Shown: positions 31,634 to 42,649, counted from the stretch's first letter. The stretch: DNA of 64,000 bases from Scilla litardierei (GCA_030789695.1 CM061130.1:12205860-12269859); one strand, 5' to 3'. Numbers and translations: made by a program. Notes: a model not told the origin generated them from the sequence alone.

Positions 31634-32589
31634 TGTTTACATGTGTTTTCTCACCACAGTTCGTTGACCGTCGGTTGTGTGGTCAACGTGGTCAAGGGGC
31701 CGACTTAGGGGTCCCTTGGGATCGTCGAGCCCGCTTGTTCTCGGCGTGGGAGGAAGGAGGGTCGGGTGCAGACGGGGGAGTCCCCGGGTTGCGTCGATCC
31801 TCTGCCTTCGGGGAGCTGAGGAGAAGCCTCGGCTCGGTGGGTCGCGCCCGGCCTTGGCTAGGTCGCGCTCAGCCTCGGTCGGATCCACGTCGAGGGGTAG
31901 CCTCGGCGCTTTGCAAGTGGGTTGGTGCTTGAGCAGCCGTCCACCTGACGACTGCGATGGGGGTAGCCGACCGACGCTGAGGGGTAGCCTCGGCGCCTCG
32001 GATATCTTCTTCCTGGACAGAAGAGGAAACTCGTCAGGGAGGCCGGACCTAGGTTCCGGCCAAATCCCCTCCGATGCCTAAGTCAGATCAAGGTCTGAAG
32101 GGATACTCGGCGGGGGAGATCCGGCTTGTAAGGAAGCCGGAACGTCAACCCAGGCGGCGCGAGTTTGGGGGAGGAAGGAAATGGAGTGGCGAATGCCTAG
32201 GTCGTTGATGGAGTACCTCTCTGTTGATTACCTGAGTCTCGATCCCTTTCTCCGTCGTCCTGGCCTTCCCCTTATAGGGTCCCTCGTGATTGACCCACGT
32301 CCCGCCTCCTCTCACGTCCCCACGATCCGCCTCCGCCTCCTCCAACTCGTGCGTAGTAGAGGGGTGGCCCATTAACGGGTCCGTTAATGGCCATTATGGG
32401 ATCGCGGATTCCGAGGGCGGTTAATCTGGCCGAATGGGGGCTAGTCGGGTGCCCCCGAGGGCGAAGTGGCTGGGCCTTCAGCCCCGTCCGTGGGCCCTTC
32501 CGGGCGGGCCCGTCTTCTCTAGTGGGCGTCTCCTTTGAGGTTGGGCCGTGGACCGTTGTAATTCGGGCTGGTCCAAATTAGTCGTAACA
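31634..32589 (-). repeat. Element B 5' LTR
   Basis: TGTTTACATG...AGTCGTAACA, 956 bp, with GTGTT target duplication at 32590-32594. It matches 24913-25870. Confidence 0.93.
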
Positions 32590-32594
32590 GTGTT

Positions 32595-32946
32595 GATCTC
32601 ACAAGATCCCTATTATCAAGAGATCATATAGAAAATTAATCAACAAATAGACACACTGAGATACATCTATGTTAGAGAATGTGATACTAATCTAAAGAGC
32701 AAATATGATAATGTTGTAACTCTGGGAGAGTTTGGCTACTGATTTTTATCACTGTCCATCCTCTTTATGACAATAAATCAGTGATTCTAGTAGTGGTTGA
32801 CAGGTCAACAAAGTATGCCCACTTCTTTGCAATGGGGCATCCCTTTGATGCTAAGCAAGTAGCTCAAGTTTTTGTTTTTTGTTTTTGATGGGGTATATAA
32901 ACTACATGGACTTCCAATCTGTAATGGTCAGTGATAGAGACCATAT
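32595..32946 (+). pseudogene. Element D: gypsy integrase fragment
   Basis: It continues the plus-strand pol of D after element B: LISQDPYYQEII, KINQQIDT, then VVVDRSTKYAHFFAMGHPFDAKQVAQ (integrase core) and YKLHGLPICNGQ ending near SDRDH at 32923-32946. Several stops and frame changes are present. Similarity to integrase ends abruptly, and AT-rich DNA follows. Confidence 0.8.
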
Positions 32947-33638
32947 ATTAAAAATTCTTAATAAATTAGGTAATCCTAATTGATAAGTATTTTCCTTCTT
33001 AAAGGTAGTAATCCTTGTTTGATTAAATTCTTAATTAATTGGCCAATCCTAACTAAATAAGAATTTTTATACTAAAGATAGAAATCCAACTAAAATAAGG
33101 ATTCAATTTGTAAAACTAATTCAAAAAATTTAAATTGTATTTTAATCCTACTTAATAATAATACTTAATTTTTTGATCAATTTAGCAAATTTTTAGTAAC
33201 ATAATTCAATAGGACTTACTAATTATATTTAAAGTCTAATTCAACAGGTTTTCTCATTAAGTTAGAATTCATATAAAATTGCTTTATTCTACATAATGAG
33301 ATACTTGTTTGATGGGTTTTCAAATCAATTAACAACTCTTCCTAATTGATTATCTTATGCCAATCAAATAAGATTTATTTAAATCAATCCTATCAAAACA
33401 AAGCTTTTTAGTTTTAATTGAATTCTGCTCTATAGATTTTTCTTCAATAAATTGATTTAAAATTAGTATGTCATCCTAAATTATTAAGAATTAAAGCCTA
33501 AAGTATAATTCGAAAAGTTTTCTTTTTAATAATAAGAAGCATAAAAAGACAAAAATAGTCTTCTAATTAAAATATACATAAATGAGAAAAACAAAAAATC
33601 GAAATCATTGGAAACAAGTAGTCGAATAAATTGGAAAA
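32947..33638. other. AT-rich DNA, no gene seen
   Basis: Very AT-rich with repeated short phrases of the type TTAATTAATTGGCCAATCCTAA and AATCCTA. No coding or RNA gene is supported. The last bases GGAAAA (33633-33638) include the Copia-2 target duplication. Confidence 0.6.
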
Positions 33639-33759
33639 TGTTATGAATAGGCCCATTGGGCCAATTGGGTATCCAACCCACTATTGAAAGTTATAAATAC
33701 ACGGGTAGGGGGGGCTCTTGACCCTCTACACCTATTCTCCCTAAATTCCCTTCACAACA
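33639..33759 (+). repeat. Copia-2 5' LTR (121 bp)
   Basis: TGTTATGAATAGG...CCCTTCACAACA. It is identical to 40291-40411. TATAAATA at 33692-33699 is the likely promoter TATA box. Confidence 0.95.
33692..33699 (+). promoter_or_regulatory. TATA box in the Copia-2 LTR
   Basis: TATAAATA, 54 bp into the LTR. It is conserved in all four LTRs of this family in the window. Confidence 0.65.
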
Positions 33760-33772
33760 CGTTATCAGCACG
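33760..33772 (+). other. Copia-2 primer binding site
   Basis: CGTTATCAGCACG immediately follows the LTR. It differs from the Copia-1 site by one base. Confidence 0.7.
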
Positions 33773-34176
33773 ATCACGCTCGTTGGAGGAGACGGCGGCT
33801 CGCGGGAAAGGAGATCCACAAATCGCTCAGATTCAAGAAGATCGTAATCTTCTCAACGGGGAGCGAAAAGGGCATCCTTCACCAACCGTCGCCTAGATTC
33901 CTCGTCGAATCTAGAGGTAAAAATCCAAACTTTTAGATCTAAACTTGCTTTTCTCATTAGATCTGCATGTTTTAGGATCAAAAAGTTTATAAACTCGGTG
34001 AAATTCAACCCTTTTAAATAGATCTGCATGTTTAAAACAATAAAAACTTGTTTTTTAGCGATAAAAAATTGTTGAAAAATCTGATTTTTACCTCCCTGCC
34101 TTTGATCCAAAAAAAACCGCATGCCCGTAGGGCGGAACGGCGGCGCGCCCTTTGCGCCGCCGGCGGAAAACGAACG

Positions 34177-34300
34177 CCGCGGCCTGAAGCCGCGGCCAGC
34201 AGCCGCGGCCTCAGGCCGCGGACTGCCGCCGCGGCCTCAGGCCGCGGCCAGTTGCCGCGGCCTGCAGGCCGCGGCCCGTCGCCGCGGCCTCAGGCCGCGG
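34177..34300. repeat. 26-bp tandem palindromes in the Copia-2 leader
   Basis: Five units each contain a 19-20 bp palindrome of the type CCGCGGCCTCAGGCCGCGG, centred at about 34186, 34212, 34238, 34264 and 34291. A further half unit follows at about 34305-34316. The leader of Copia-1 has only a short unexpanded version at 12060-12105. Confidence 0.9.
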
Positions 34301-35294
34301 CCCGCAGCCGCGGCCCGTCGCCGCCACGGCGGCCGCGCCCTACGCGGCCAGCCGTCGCGGCGACACGCCGCGGGCCCCCCCTAGGGTTTCCTGAAACCCT
34401 AACCATAACGGGCTATTTTTCGGGGGAGGCCCAATATTAACCCTAATGGGTTGTTTTCATGGCCCAAAAGGCCAGAAAATTAGCACATCCACATAAATTA
34501 TTTTAATTATTTTTGGCCCTAAAAAGCCCAAAATACTTAAAAGAAATTTTGAAAGGGTTTAAAGCGGTAAAATAAAACAGTAAAATATGGATCAAAAAGG
34601 CAAAAAGTTTTTCAAAAAAACATGTTTTTTTTTCACGTCACACACAATTTTAAATTATTTTAAATGCCCGTGTCTTTGATTATCTGCGTGGTTGTATGTC
34701 GTGAATATATTATCTGCGTGGATGTGCAAATATTAGGCTATGTTTTTAGGGATCAGCCAGGTTTCCGACACCGTTTTAAATTCCTACAATTTTTCTTCTT
34801 TTTTGAGAGAAATTTTGTATGTGAGGATGAAAATGTAAAAAAGAAGACCGAAGGACACCAAGAAGAAGCTGAAGGCGTTCGCTCAATGAAGAAAGGGGCT
34901 TCTCTTTGAAGTTCCCGAGTTGTACTTTAATTTTCATGCATTTTATTCTTGATGTAACTTCGGACTAGACTTTTCTTTTACTTTTTCGGTGTCGGCTGGC
35001 TGATCCCCATAGCCCTAGGTCATTTTTCTGTTTCATTGTTTATGCATTAAACTGCGTGGTTGTTAATTAGCTTAAATACCATGTTTTAATGCCACAATGA
35101 AATCCCTTAACAGCATGCGTGATTGTTAATTTTTAGTAATTAATTATTCACATTATCTGAAAAAAAAGCAAGCATGTATGTTAAAATCACATTAATCAAA
35201 TTCATGCTATTAAAATGTTTACATGCGTGGATGTCTATTTTACTCAGTTAAATGATACATGCTATTTTTTTTCTTTACATTGCTAGATCATAAA

Positions 35295-36317
35295 ATGGCC
35301 AGACTCGCGAATGTAGACTTCTCGGTCCTGAAGGCCGATGGGTCAAACTACCTGAGTTGGTAGTTGGACCTGAAGTTCCATCTGCGCTCTCATGGTTTCA
35401 GTCTCACACAGACTGAAAAGGCAACAACTAGTACTGCCCCAGCTAACAAGGAGGCTTCAGTGGAAGCACCTCATACAGATGAAGTTTCCGATATATTAAA
35501 GGCGAAAGCCATTATATATATCAGGAAACACTTAGACTCGACCTTAAAGGACGAGTACCTCACTGTAGAGGACCCTTACGAGCTGTGGGATGCACTCGAG
35601 GAGAGGTACAGACATCAGAGGGATGTCATACTCCCCCGTGCACAGTACGAGTGGACTCACCTCCGCATACAGGATTTCAAATCCGTAGCGGAGTACAACT
35701 CAGCTCTCTTCCGCATCACCTCACGCCTGAAGTTGTGTGGTGAACCAGTGACGGAGAAGATGTTGCTGGAAAAGACGTTTACGTCTTTCCACGAAAAGGA
35801 CATGATCCTTATGCAACAATATCGAGAGAGGAAGTTCACAAAGTACTCTGACCTTCTTTCATGCCTGCTTATGGCTGAACAGAACAGAGACCTGTTGGTT
35901 GCCACCCACAACATGCGCCCTCCTGGCTCCACTCCATTGCCACCTCCTGCAGAGGCCCATTTCCAGTCTTCCCAGAAGAAGAAGACGGACAAAAAGGAAA
36001 AATTCTAGAAATGGAAAGAACAGAAGCAGCGGAAGAAGGCCACTCCCCCAGCTCCTCCCCAGAACCAGAAGTTCGTGGACAAGAAGCAGAAGAGGATTCC
36101 CAACAAAGGAGGCACTCCCAAGAAAGACTGGGAGGACAAATGCTCCAAATGCGGGATGACGGGCCACTGGTCCAGAATCTGCCGCACAGCAAAACACCTC
36201 CAGGACCTCTACCAGGCAAGCCTCGAGCCTTGAGCTGAGACAAACCTGATGGAGAGCGCAGCGTTGGCAGAGACCTCATGGACTCCTGAAGATTTCATGG
36301 GAGATGAGACTCTCTAG
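35295..36317 (+). pseudogene. Copia-2 gag with three stop codons
   Basis: A single frame from the ATG at 35295 to the TAG at 36315-36317 (341 codons) is broken by TAG 35361-35363, TAG 36006-36008 and TGA 36231-36233. Compared with Copia-1, two of these fit Gln (CAG) to TAG and Arg (CGA) to TGA, that is C-to-T changes. Domains are as in the Copia-1 gag, including the knuckle CSKCGMTGHWSRIC near 36141-36182. No frame change occurs, unlike Copia-1. Confidence 0.92.
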
Positions 36318-36476
36318 ATCTGGACCACTTTTATGCAATTAGCAATGTATCTTCTTTTTTATGCATCGTATCTAGTTTTACTTCCATGTCAAAACAATAT
36401 TTTTGAGCATTTATCTTTATGAAAGTAGATCTTTTCTCTTCATTTATTGCTTGAATGTCTTTCCCCTTTTTTAGAT

Positions 36477-39400
36477 ATGGAACTTATCTGCCTAGTGGAC
36501 AGTGCATCGACGCACTCGATCCTTCAAAACATAGACTACTTCACGAGCGTAAGTAGCTATTCTGGCCCACTGAGAACAATCTCAGGACCAGCAAACATAA
36601 TCGAAGGATCAGGGGAAGCAATTATATTGCTCCCCGGCAACACACAAATAACACTTAAAAATGCGTTATACTCCCCTAAATCCATCCGAAACCTCCTAAG
36701 TTTTAAAGACATCCGTTTAAACGGATATCACTTAGAGACGGTCGAGGAAGATAAAAGGGAATACTTGCTTGTAACGGCTCTTACAAATGGTTCAAAAACC
36801 ATTGTGGAACGTTTTAAGGGACTCCCCTCGGGACTCTACCAAACAAGTATACAAACTCCAGAAACATCCATGGTGGAGCACCTGCAGTGCCCCCAAACAC
36901 CAGAATTCCAACTCTGGCACAGTCGACTGGGACACCCTGGTTCAGTTATGATGTACCGCATCATAAAGAACTCCAGGGGCATTGACCTGAAGAACCTGAA
37001 GATTCTTCAAAAAGGCAAATTCCCATGTCCACCCTGTTACAAGGGTAAACTGATCACGAGACCCTCTCCACTGAAAGTGGATGTGGAGTCTCCCAGCTTT
37101 CTGGAAAGAATCCACGGAGACATTTGTGGGCCGATTCACCCATCAAGTGGTCCGTTCAGGTACTTTATGGTCCTGATAGACGCATCTACTAAGTGGTCAC
37201 ATGTGTGCCTACTGTCCACCCGTAACCTAGCACTATCTAAGCTTTTAGCTCAGATAATAAAGTTACGGGCCCACTTCCCCGACCACCAGATAAAGAAACT
37301 TCGTCTGGACAATGCGGGGGAGTTTACGTCACAAGTCTTTCTAGACTATTGCCAAGCTCAGGGAATTGAAGTCGAACATCCTGTAGCGCATGTTCACACC
37401 CAAAATGGGTTAGCAGAATCTCTAATTAAGAGACTGCAATGGATCGCTCGTCCATTATTACTTCAATCCCAGATGCCAGTGAATGCGTGGGGTCATGCAA
37501 TTCTGCATGCTGCATCTTTAATAAAATTAAGACCCTCTGGAGGTCAGTCATCTTCTCCAATGCAACTAGCACTTGGAGCCCCACCAATTGTCTCACATTT
37601 GAGAATATTTGGTTGTGCAGTATACGTCCCCATAGCACCACCACAAAGGACAAAGATGGGTCCACAACGTCGCCTAGGCATTTATGTTGGGTTTGACACC
37701 CCCTCCATAATTAGATTCCTAGAACCCCTTACGGGGGACGTCTTTAAGGCACGTCTAGAAGACTGTGAATTCGATGAAACATCGTTCCCAAGACTAGGCT
37801 CACAGACAAAGAAGCCCGAAGCTTCAGAAAGTATCACTTGGGATACAAAAACTTTATGTCACTTTGATCCGCCAACAAGCCAGTGTGAGGAGGAGGTCCT
37901 GAAGATTCTCCACATCCAAAACACTGTCCATCTCTTGCCGGACAAATTTACTGACAACCAGAAGATTGTCAAATCACACGTCCCTGCCGCTAACACTCCA
38001 GCTAGGATTGACATACCGCAAAATGGATGCAATCCGCCTGCAGCAGAAATGGTTGGACCTCTCAAAAAAGAGAGGACGACCACTGGGATCCAAGGACCAA
38101 GTCCCTCGAAAGAGTAGGACCCTTGGCAATGGTAAACAAATACCACCACAGGATGCTGATTTAAGCCCTGCTACCCCATCTCTCCCAAACTCTCATGAAG
38201 AGGAAAAACCGGGAGAAAATGAAGTATCGATACACTATGTACGAACTGGGGAGTATTGGGACAGAAAAAGCACAACAATAGATGACACATTTGCGTGTAA
38301 TATTGCCATCAACGTCGCGTACTGCGACGATGATATTGAACCACGCTCTCTGACAGAATGTCAAAGCAGAGATGATTGGCCAAAGTGGAAAGCGGCAATA
38401 GGAGTGGAGTTGGATTCACTCACCAAACGCAAGGTCTTCGGACCAATAGTCCAGACACCAAAAGGTGTAAAACATGTGGGCTATAAATGGGTATTTGTTA
38501 GAAAACGAAATGAACAGAATGAGATCATACGCTACAAAGCAAGGCTTGTAGCGCAGGGTTTTACCCAACGTCCTGGGGTGGATTTTGAAGCCACATACTC
38601 CCCGGTCATGGACGCGATCACCTTCCAATTCATCATTGGCATAACAGCACAAGAGGGTTTAGATATGCAACTCATGGACGTGGTTACTGCATACCTATAT
38701 GGCAACCTAGACCGATACATCTATATGAGATTGCCTGACGGTTATTCTTTGCCTGCAGCACTAAAAGAGAGAGAACGTGACATCTACTCAGTGAAACTGC
38801 AAAGATCATTATATGGTCTAAAACAATCTGGAAGGATGTGGTATAACAGACTGAGCGACTTCCTTGCACAGCAAGGATTTAAAAACGACCCAGTCTGTCC
38901 TTGCATCTTTATAAGAGCAAAGGCAACAGGATTTGTAATTATAGCCGTCTATGTAGACGACTTAAACCTCATCGGATCTCCTGAAGAGATCGCAAAGATT
39001 TCTAGAAGCCTGACAGAAACTTTCGAAATGAAAGACCTCGGAAAATCAAAATTCTGTTTAGGCCTTCAGATAGAGCATCTTAAAGATGGGATCCTGTTAC
39101 ACCAGTCAACTTACACATCGAACTTATTGAAAAAGTTTCAGATGGATAAGTGCCACCCCCTCAGCACTCCGATGGTCGTCAGATCATTGGATGTACACAA
39201 AGACCCCTTCCGGCCGCTGGAAGAGGGGGAGGAAGTACTAGGCCCCGAAGTGCCTTATTTAAGTGCTATCGGTGCACTCCTTTACCTGGCTAACTGCACT
39301 CGCCCTGACATAGCGTTCGTAGTAAACTTACTAGCCAGATATAGTGCTGCACCTACACAGCGGCACTAGACCGGAGTTAAGCATCTTCTGCGCTACCTCC

Positions 39401-39981
39401 AAGGGTCCATAGACTTAGGTCTATTCTACAGGAAAGGGGCATCAACTGGTTTAGTTGGTTATGCTGACGCAGGTTACAGGTCCGATCCTCATACAGAGAA
39501 GTCTCAGACCGGATACATGTTCACATATGGCGGCACTGCCATATCCTGGAGATCTGTGAAGCAGACCATGACGACCGTCTCATCCACCCACTCAGAACTA
39601 CTAGCGATCTTCGAAGCAAGCAAGGAATGCTTCTGGCTACGCTCGGTGATCCAGCACATACTCACCTCCACCGGCCTGACGACCGGCGTTCTTGCACCCA
39701 CTACACTCCATGAAGACAATGCAGCATGTATAGCCCAGCTACAGGACGGCTACATCAAAGGTGACAAGACGAAGCATATCTCCCCCAAGTTCTTCTGGAC
39801 GCACGACCTTCAGAAGCAAAAGCAGATTGAGGTACAGAAGATCCAATCATGTAATAACTTGGCGGATTTGCTTACCAAATCCCTGCCTACTAGTATCTTT
39901 GAGAAACTTGTATATGGGATTGGGATGATGAGAGTGAGTAAATGTAAACTGGGTCAGGATGAGAGAACTATGAACTCATAG
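36477..39981 (+). pseudogene. Copia-2 pol polyprotein, one frameshift and one stop
   Basis: The frame starts at the ATG of MELICLVDSAS and carries protease, HHCC finger (LWHSRLGHPG), integrase (GDICGP, LDNAGEF, NGLAESL), RT (YVDD near 38952-38963) and RNase H (HEDNAAC near 39710). Breaks: an A run of six at 38064-38069, against five in Copia-1, shifts the frame in the integrase-RT linker; TAG at 39367-39369 replaces the Trp of RHWAGVKH near the RT/RNase H junction. All other catalytic motifs are kept. Confidence 0.93.
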
Positions 39982-40277
39982 ATACATAGGAGACTGATGT
40001 ATAGATTCATAGGTAATCTGCAAGCATGATGCTTGGTCAGATAAGGGGGAGTCAACTGCAGAGTTGTACTCTTTTCCCTTGGCTACAGGTTTTTTCCCAC
40101 TGGGTTTTCCGTAGTCAAGGTTTTGACGAGGCAACCTCGTTGACTCTGGATCCTGAAGTATCCACCCCTAGACACATCCCCAAAACAGGGGAAGTTATGG
40201 GTTAACTGTTCTTTCTTTAACAAGACAGTTACCCTAACTCGGATCCTGAAGAATCCACATCTTATTTCAATGTTGTT

Positions 40278-40290
40278 GGATAAGGGGAAG
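40278..40290 (+). other. Copia-2 polypurine tract
   Basis: GGATAAGGGGAAG directly precedes the 3' LTR. Confidence 0.85.
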
Positions 40291-40411
40291 TGTTATGAAT
40301 AGGCCCATTGGGCCAATTGGGTATCCAACCCACTATTGAAAGTTATAAATACACGGGTAGGGGGGGCTCTTGACCCTCTACACCTATTCTCCCTAAATTC
40401 CCTTCACAACA
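40291..40411 (+). repeat. Copia-2 3' LTR (121 bp)
   Basis: Identical to 33639-33759 by direct comparison. Followed by the GAAAA target duplication. Confidence 0.95.
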
Positions 40412-40785
40412 GAAAAGTCCTTTAACTTTAGAAATTAATTCTACCCTTCACTAACCCAAATTATCCTCAGAATTATTAATAGTATCCTTAACTTTAGAAA
40501 TTCACCGAAACTCCTTTAACTTTGTAATTTACAAAAAATGCCCTAAAATGTTGAAAAGTATAAGATATTTAAACTTTAAAATAGTTTCTATAAATAATCG
40601 CAAAATTCAGGATAATTTCAGTGAACAATAATAAAGTTTAAGGTAGTTTTCATGAATGGTTATTAAAAGGGTTTTGACAAATGGTCGAAGTGAATGAAGA
40701 TTTTAATGAATTTCTAAAGTTAAGGATAGTATTACTAAATCCGTTAATAGTTTAGGGAGGTTTTCGTGATTAAAGCCAAAAAATC
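40412..40785. mobile_element. Possible MITE-like inverted-repeat element
   Basis: The phrase TA(G/C)TATCCTTAACTTTAGAA near 40486-40508 recurs inverted near 40706-40732. The right end, read on the minus strand, is ATCACGAAAACCTCCCTAAA. The left end, GGAAAAGTCCTTTAACTTTAG, looks like a diverged inverse of it and is where Copia-2 inserted. Total about 0.4 kb, AT-rich, non-coding. The ends are not certain. Confidence 0.35.
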
Positions 40786-41046
40786 ATGGCCAAAGGTGAC
40801 CGAATAAAAGGCAAGAGAGTGAAAGGGATGAAAGAAAAGACTTGGAACGAGAAAGAAATATGAAAAAAGGTTCAAGCTTGGTACAAGCAGGAATCAGATC
40901 ACACAGGACACTACAAGAAATGCAACGAAACACAATATTTATCTTACCACACATGACAGATTCCACTCTTATCACACAGGACTATAGAACATAGAACATG
41001 ACTATAAAACATAGAACAGAACTACGACGCAAGCACAATATTAAGA

Positions 41047-41258
41047 ACACTACAAGAAGAGGACTATATACACCGAAAATTTCGGTGTATACAAATGATT
41101 AGGTGTATAAAAATGATTAGTTTAGTTGTTAATTTTGGAAAGAAATATCAAATCATTTTGTCACTTCAAACCCTCTCTCACTTACTTTTTTCCAAAAATG
41201 GAATATAATTATTTCATGCACCTCAAAAATTCGGTGTACATAGTCCTCATCCTACAAG
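41047..41258. mobile_element. CACTA-like miniature element
   Basis: It starts CACTACAAGAAGAGG at 41047 and continues ATATACACCGAAA. An inverted copy (TTCGGTGTACATAGTCCTC) lies at 41229-41247. CACTACAAGAA is the standard CACTA (CMC/EnSpm) terminus. A second such terminus faces the same way at about 40912 (CACTACAAGAAATGC), and a third (CTACAAGAAATAGC) starts at about 41254. No transposase is present. Confidence 0.5.
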
Positions 41259-41343
41259 AAATAGCAGTGGTACGACGGGGAAAAAATGGCAATAACTCGA
41301 GTTGCTCTCTTACCGAAAGATGAGTAGTTTTCGAGGTTGATCT

Positions 41344-41433
41344 TCATGAAAGCACAAGTGATGCATATTCTGCCCCAATTGTGGCAGTCATATCCCGATT
41401 ATCTGTCAAGATCTGGGGCAAATTGTGGTGTGC
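41344..41433 (-). other. Possible terminal exon of the coiled-coil gene
   Basis: On the minus strand a pyrimidine-rich acceptor (ATTTCTTTCAG) at 41434-41444 precedes a 30-codon open stretch beginning AHHNLPQILTD and ending EYASLVLS, then TGA at 41346-41344. Its phase (0) matches a good donor (GTAAGA) inside the exon at 41769-42117, after ...LGLNF. It could be an alternative 3' exon or part of another gene. Confidence 0.35.
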
Positions 41434-41768
41434 CTGAAAGAAATGTGAATCATTGCAGCACATAACAAGAAATTAAGAAGACTGCAGGTGTTAGACAGTT
41501 AAACAGACCACTCGCAATCATTCCTTCCTTCATTCGCTAATGTGATTGACGTCTTCAAGATGGACAACCTAACTAATATTTGATTACAAAGCCATCCAAT
41601 CCACGCCGAATTTCTTCAATGTATCTGATACAATTCAACCCTTCAATTTACATCGGGAGCATACAGGGATGGTAATCCTCGATTCAGGGTTGACAAATAA
41701 ATCAATTTTCTTCTCTAAATAGTAAAAAAAAATAACACAAGGTAACCACTAGAGAAACCATATCAAAC

Positions 41769-42117
41769 CTAAATAAGGGGTTCTGATAGCTCCATTTCAT
41801 TAGAGCTCTCCTGTACATCAGTCTCGTATCTTACAAAATTCAGCCCAAGCCACTGCCATGGCCAGCATACGTATCTGTGATTGTTCTGATTGATCTTCGG
41901 ACCAGCCGTGTTATCGGACTCTTCAATTTGGCGAGTCAGCTCCTCAACCCGCTCCCTCAGTCTTGTGGACCTCAGGTCTGCAAGCCTCAACGAATTCTCA
42001 GCCGCATCTCTTGCAGCCATTGCTGCAGCTGCAGTCTCTTCCTTGAATTTGAGCTTGTTCTCCAACTCTAACAAGGCTTGCTTGGTCTCATCTAATTCTT
42101 GACGAAGAGCTGACATC
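41769..42117 (-). CDS. 3' exon of a coiled-coil protein gene (likely host gene)
   Basis: The exon follows an acceptor (TTTGTTTCAATGCAG) and reads MSALRQELDETKQALLELENKL, about 80 residues of heptad-rich coiled coil with Ala- and Glu-rich stretches, then RYVCWPWQWLGLNF and an acidic end, SSNEMELSEPLI, with TAA... downstream of the stop at 41769. I do not recognise the family with certainty. Plant coiled-coil proteins often end in a short Trp-rich membrane-proximal motif. No similar sequence is found elsewhere in the window and codon use is normal, so it is a better host-gene candidate than any other frame here. Upstream exons were not found in 42118-44698; they may lie far away or be lost. Confidence 0.5.
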
Positions 42118-42649
42118 TGCATTGAAACAAAATTGAACATGGTGATTGAAATCGCATTGCAACATCAATTAATTTTGTGATGACAACGAAGTTCGTGCAT
42201 AAAACAACACAAAAATTCGTCGCAAAACATTAACTGCCTTATTCTTCAGAACATGGCAAACAGTCACAATGAAATACCACAGTATGCTGCAATTATCATT
42301 TTCCTGTAAGATATTATACGGCTCCAAGATATGATTATTTGCACCGGGAGAATAATATGATAGCTTCAGGAAGTTTCACTCACATTAAAAATGTGTAGTG
42401 TGGCAACAAAGACTGAGGGACCAGGACCATGCTGTTACTTCCATCAATACATAATAACCCACCTGTGGGCAAAACCCAAACATTCCTTGTAGGTAACAGC
42501 CCATGGATAAACAGGTAAAGAATGTAACTAAATACACAGGAATGCAACGGTCCTAGGTTTTAAGGATCCCCAACACATTCGCTTGTAGAGGCAGGAATGC
42601 ACTTAGGTGGGAAAATCATGATGATCAGTGTGGATTATTGATCTTGGCA
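42118..42649 (-). other. Intron or intergenic DNA upstream of the coiled-coil exon
   Basis: No second exon, RNA gene or repeat could be supported here. The region is moderately AT-rich. Confidence 0.4.

Larger units (their letters stand above)
24913..32589 (-). mobile_element. Tat-type gypsy element B with antisense gene, no pol
   Basis: It is 7,677 bp, TGTTTAC...GTCGTAACA, flanked by GTGTT at 24908-24912 and 32590-32594. Sense order (minus strand): 5' LTR 32589-31634, primer site, gag 31584-29975, an array of 95-bp repeats 29650-28716, an oppositely oriented gene (26234-28370), 3' LTR 25870-24913. Nothing between gag and the repeats matches protease, RT, RNase H or integrase. The LTRs are close in length (958 and 956 bp) and differ by a few percent by eye. 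It would need enzymes in trans. Confidence 0.92.
33639..40411 (+). mobile_element. Copia-2: second copy of the small-LTR copia element
   Basis: It is 6,773 bp, TGTTATG...TCACAACA, flanked by GAAAA at 33634-33638 and 40412-40416. The two 121-bp LTRs are identical by my reading, which suggests a recent insertion. Even so, gag has three stop codons and pol has one frameshift and one stop. It is the same family as Copia-1, in the opposite orientation. Much of the length difference comes from an expanded GC palindrome block in the leader. Confidence 0.95.

Noticed and set aside
36447..36476. Pol start of Copia-2 at 36447
   Set aside because: The codon there is TTG and the stretch is the non-coding pyrimidine-rich spacer; the conserved start is ATG at 36477.
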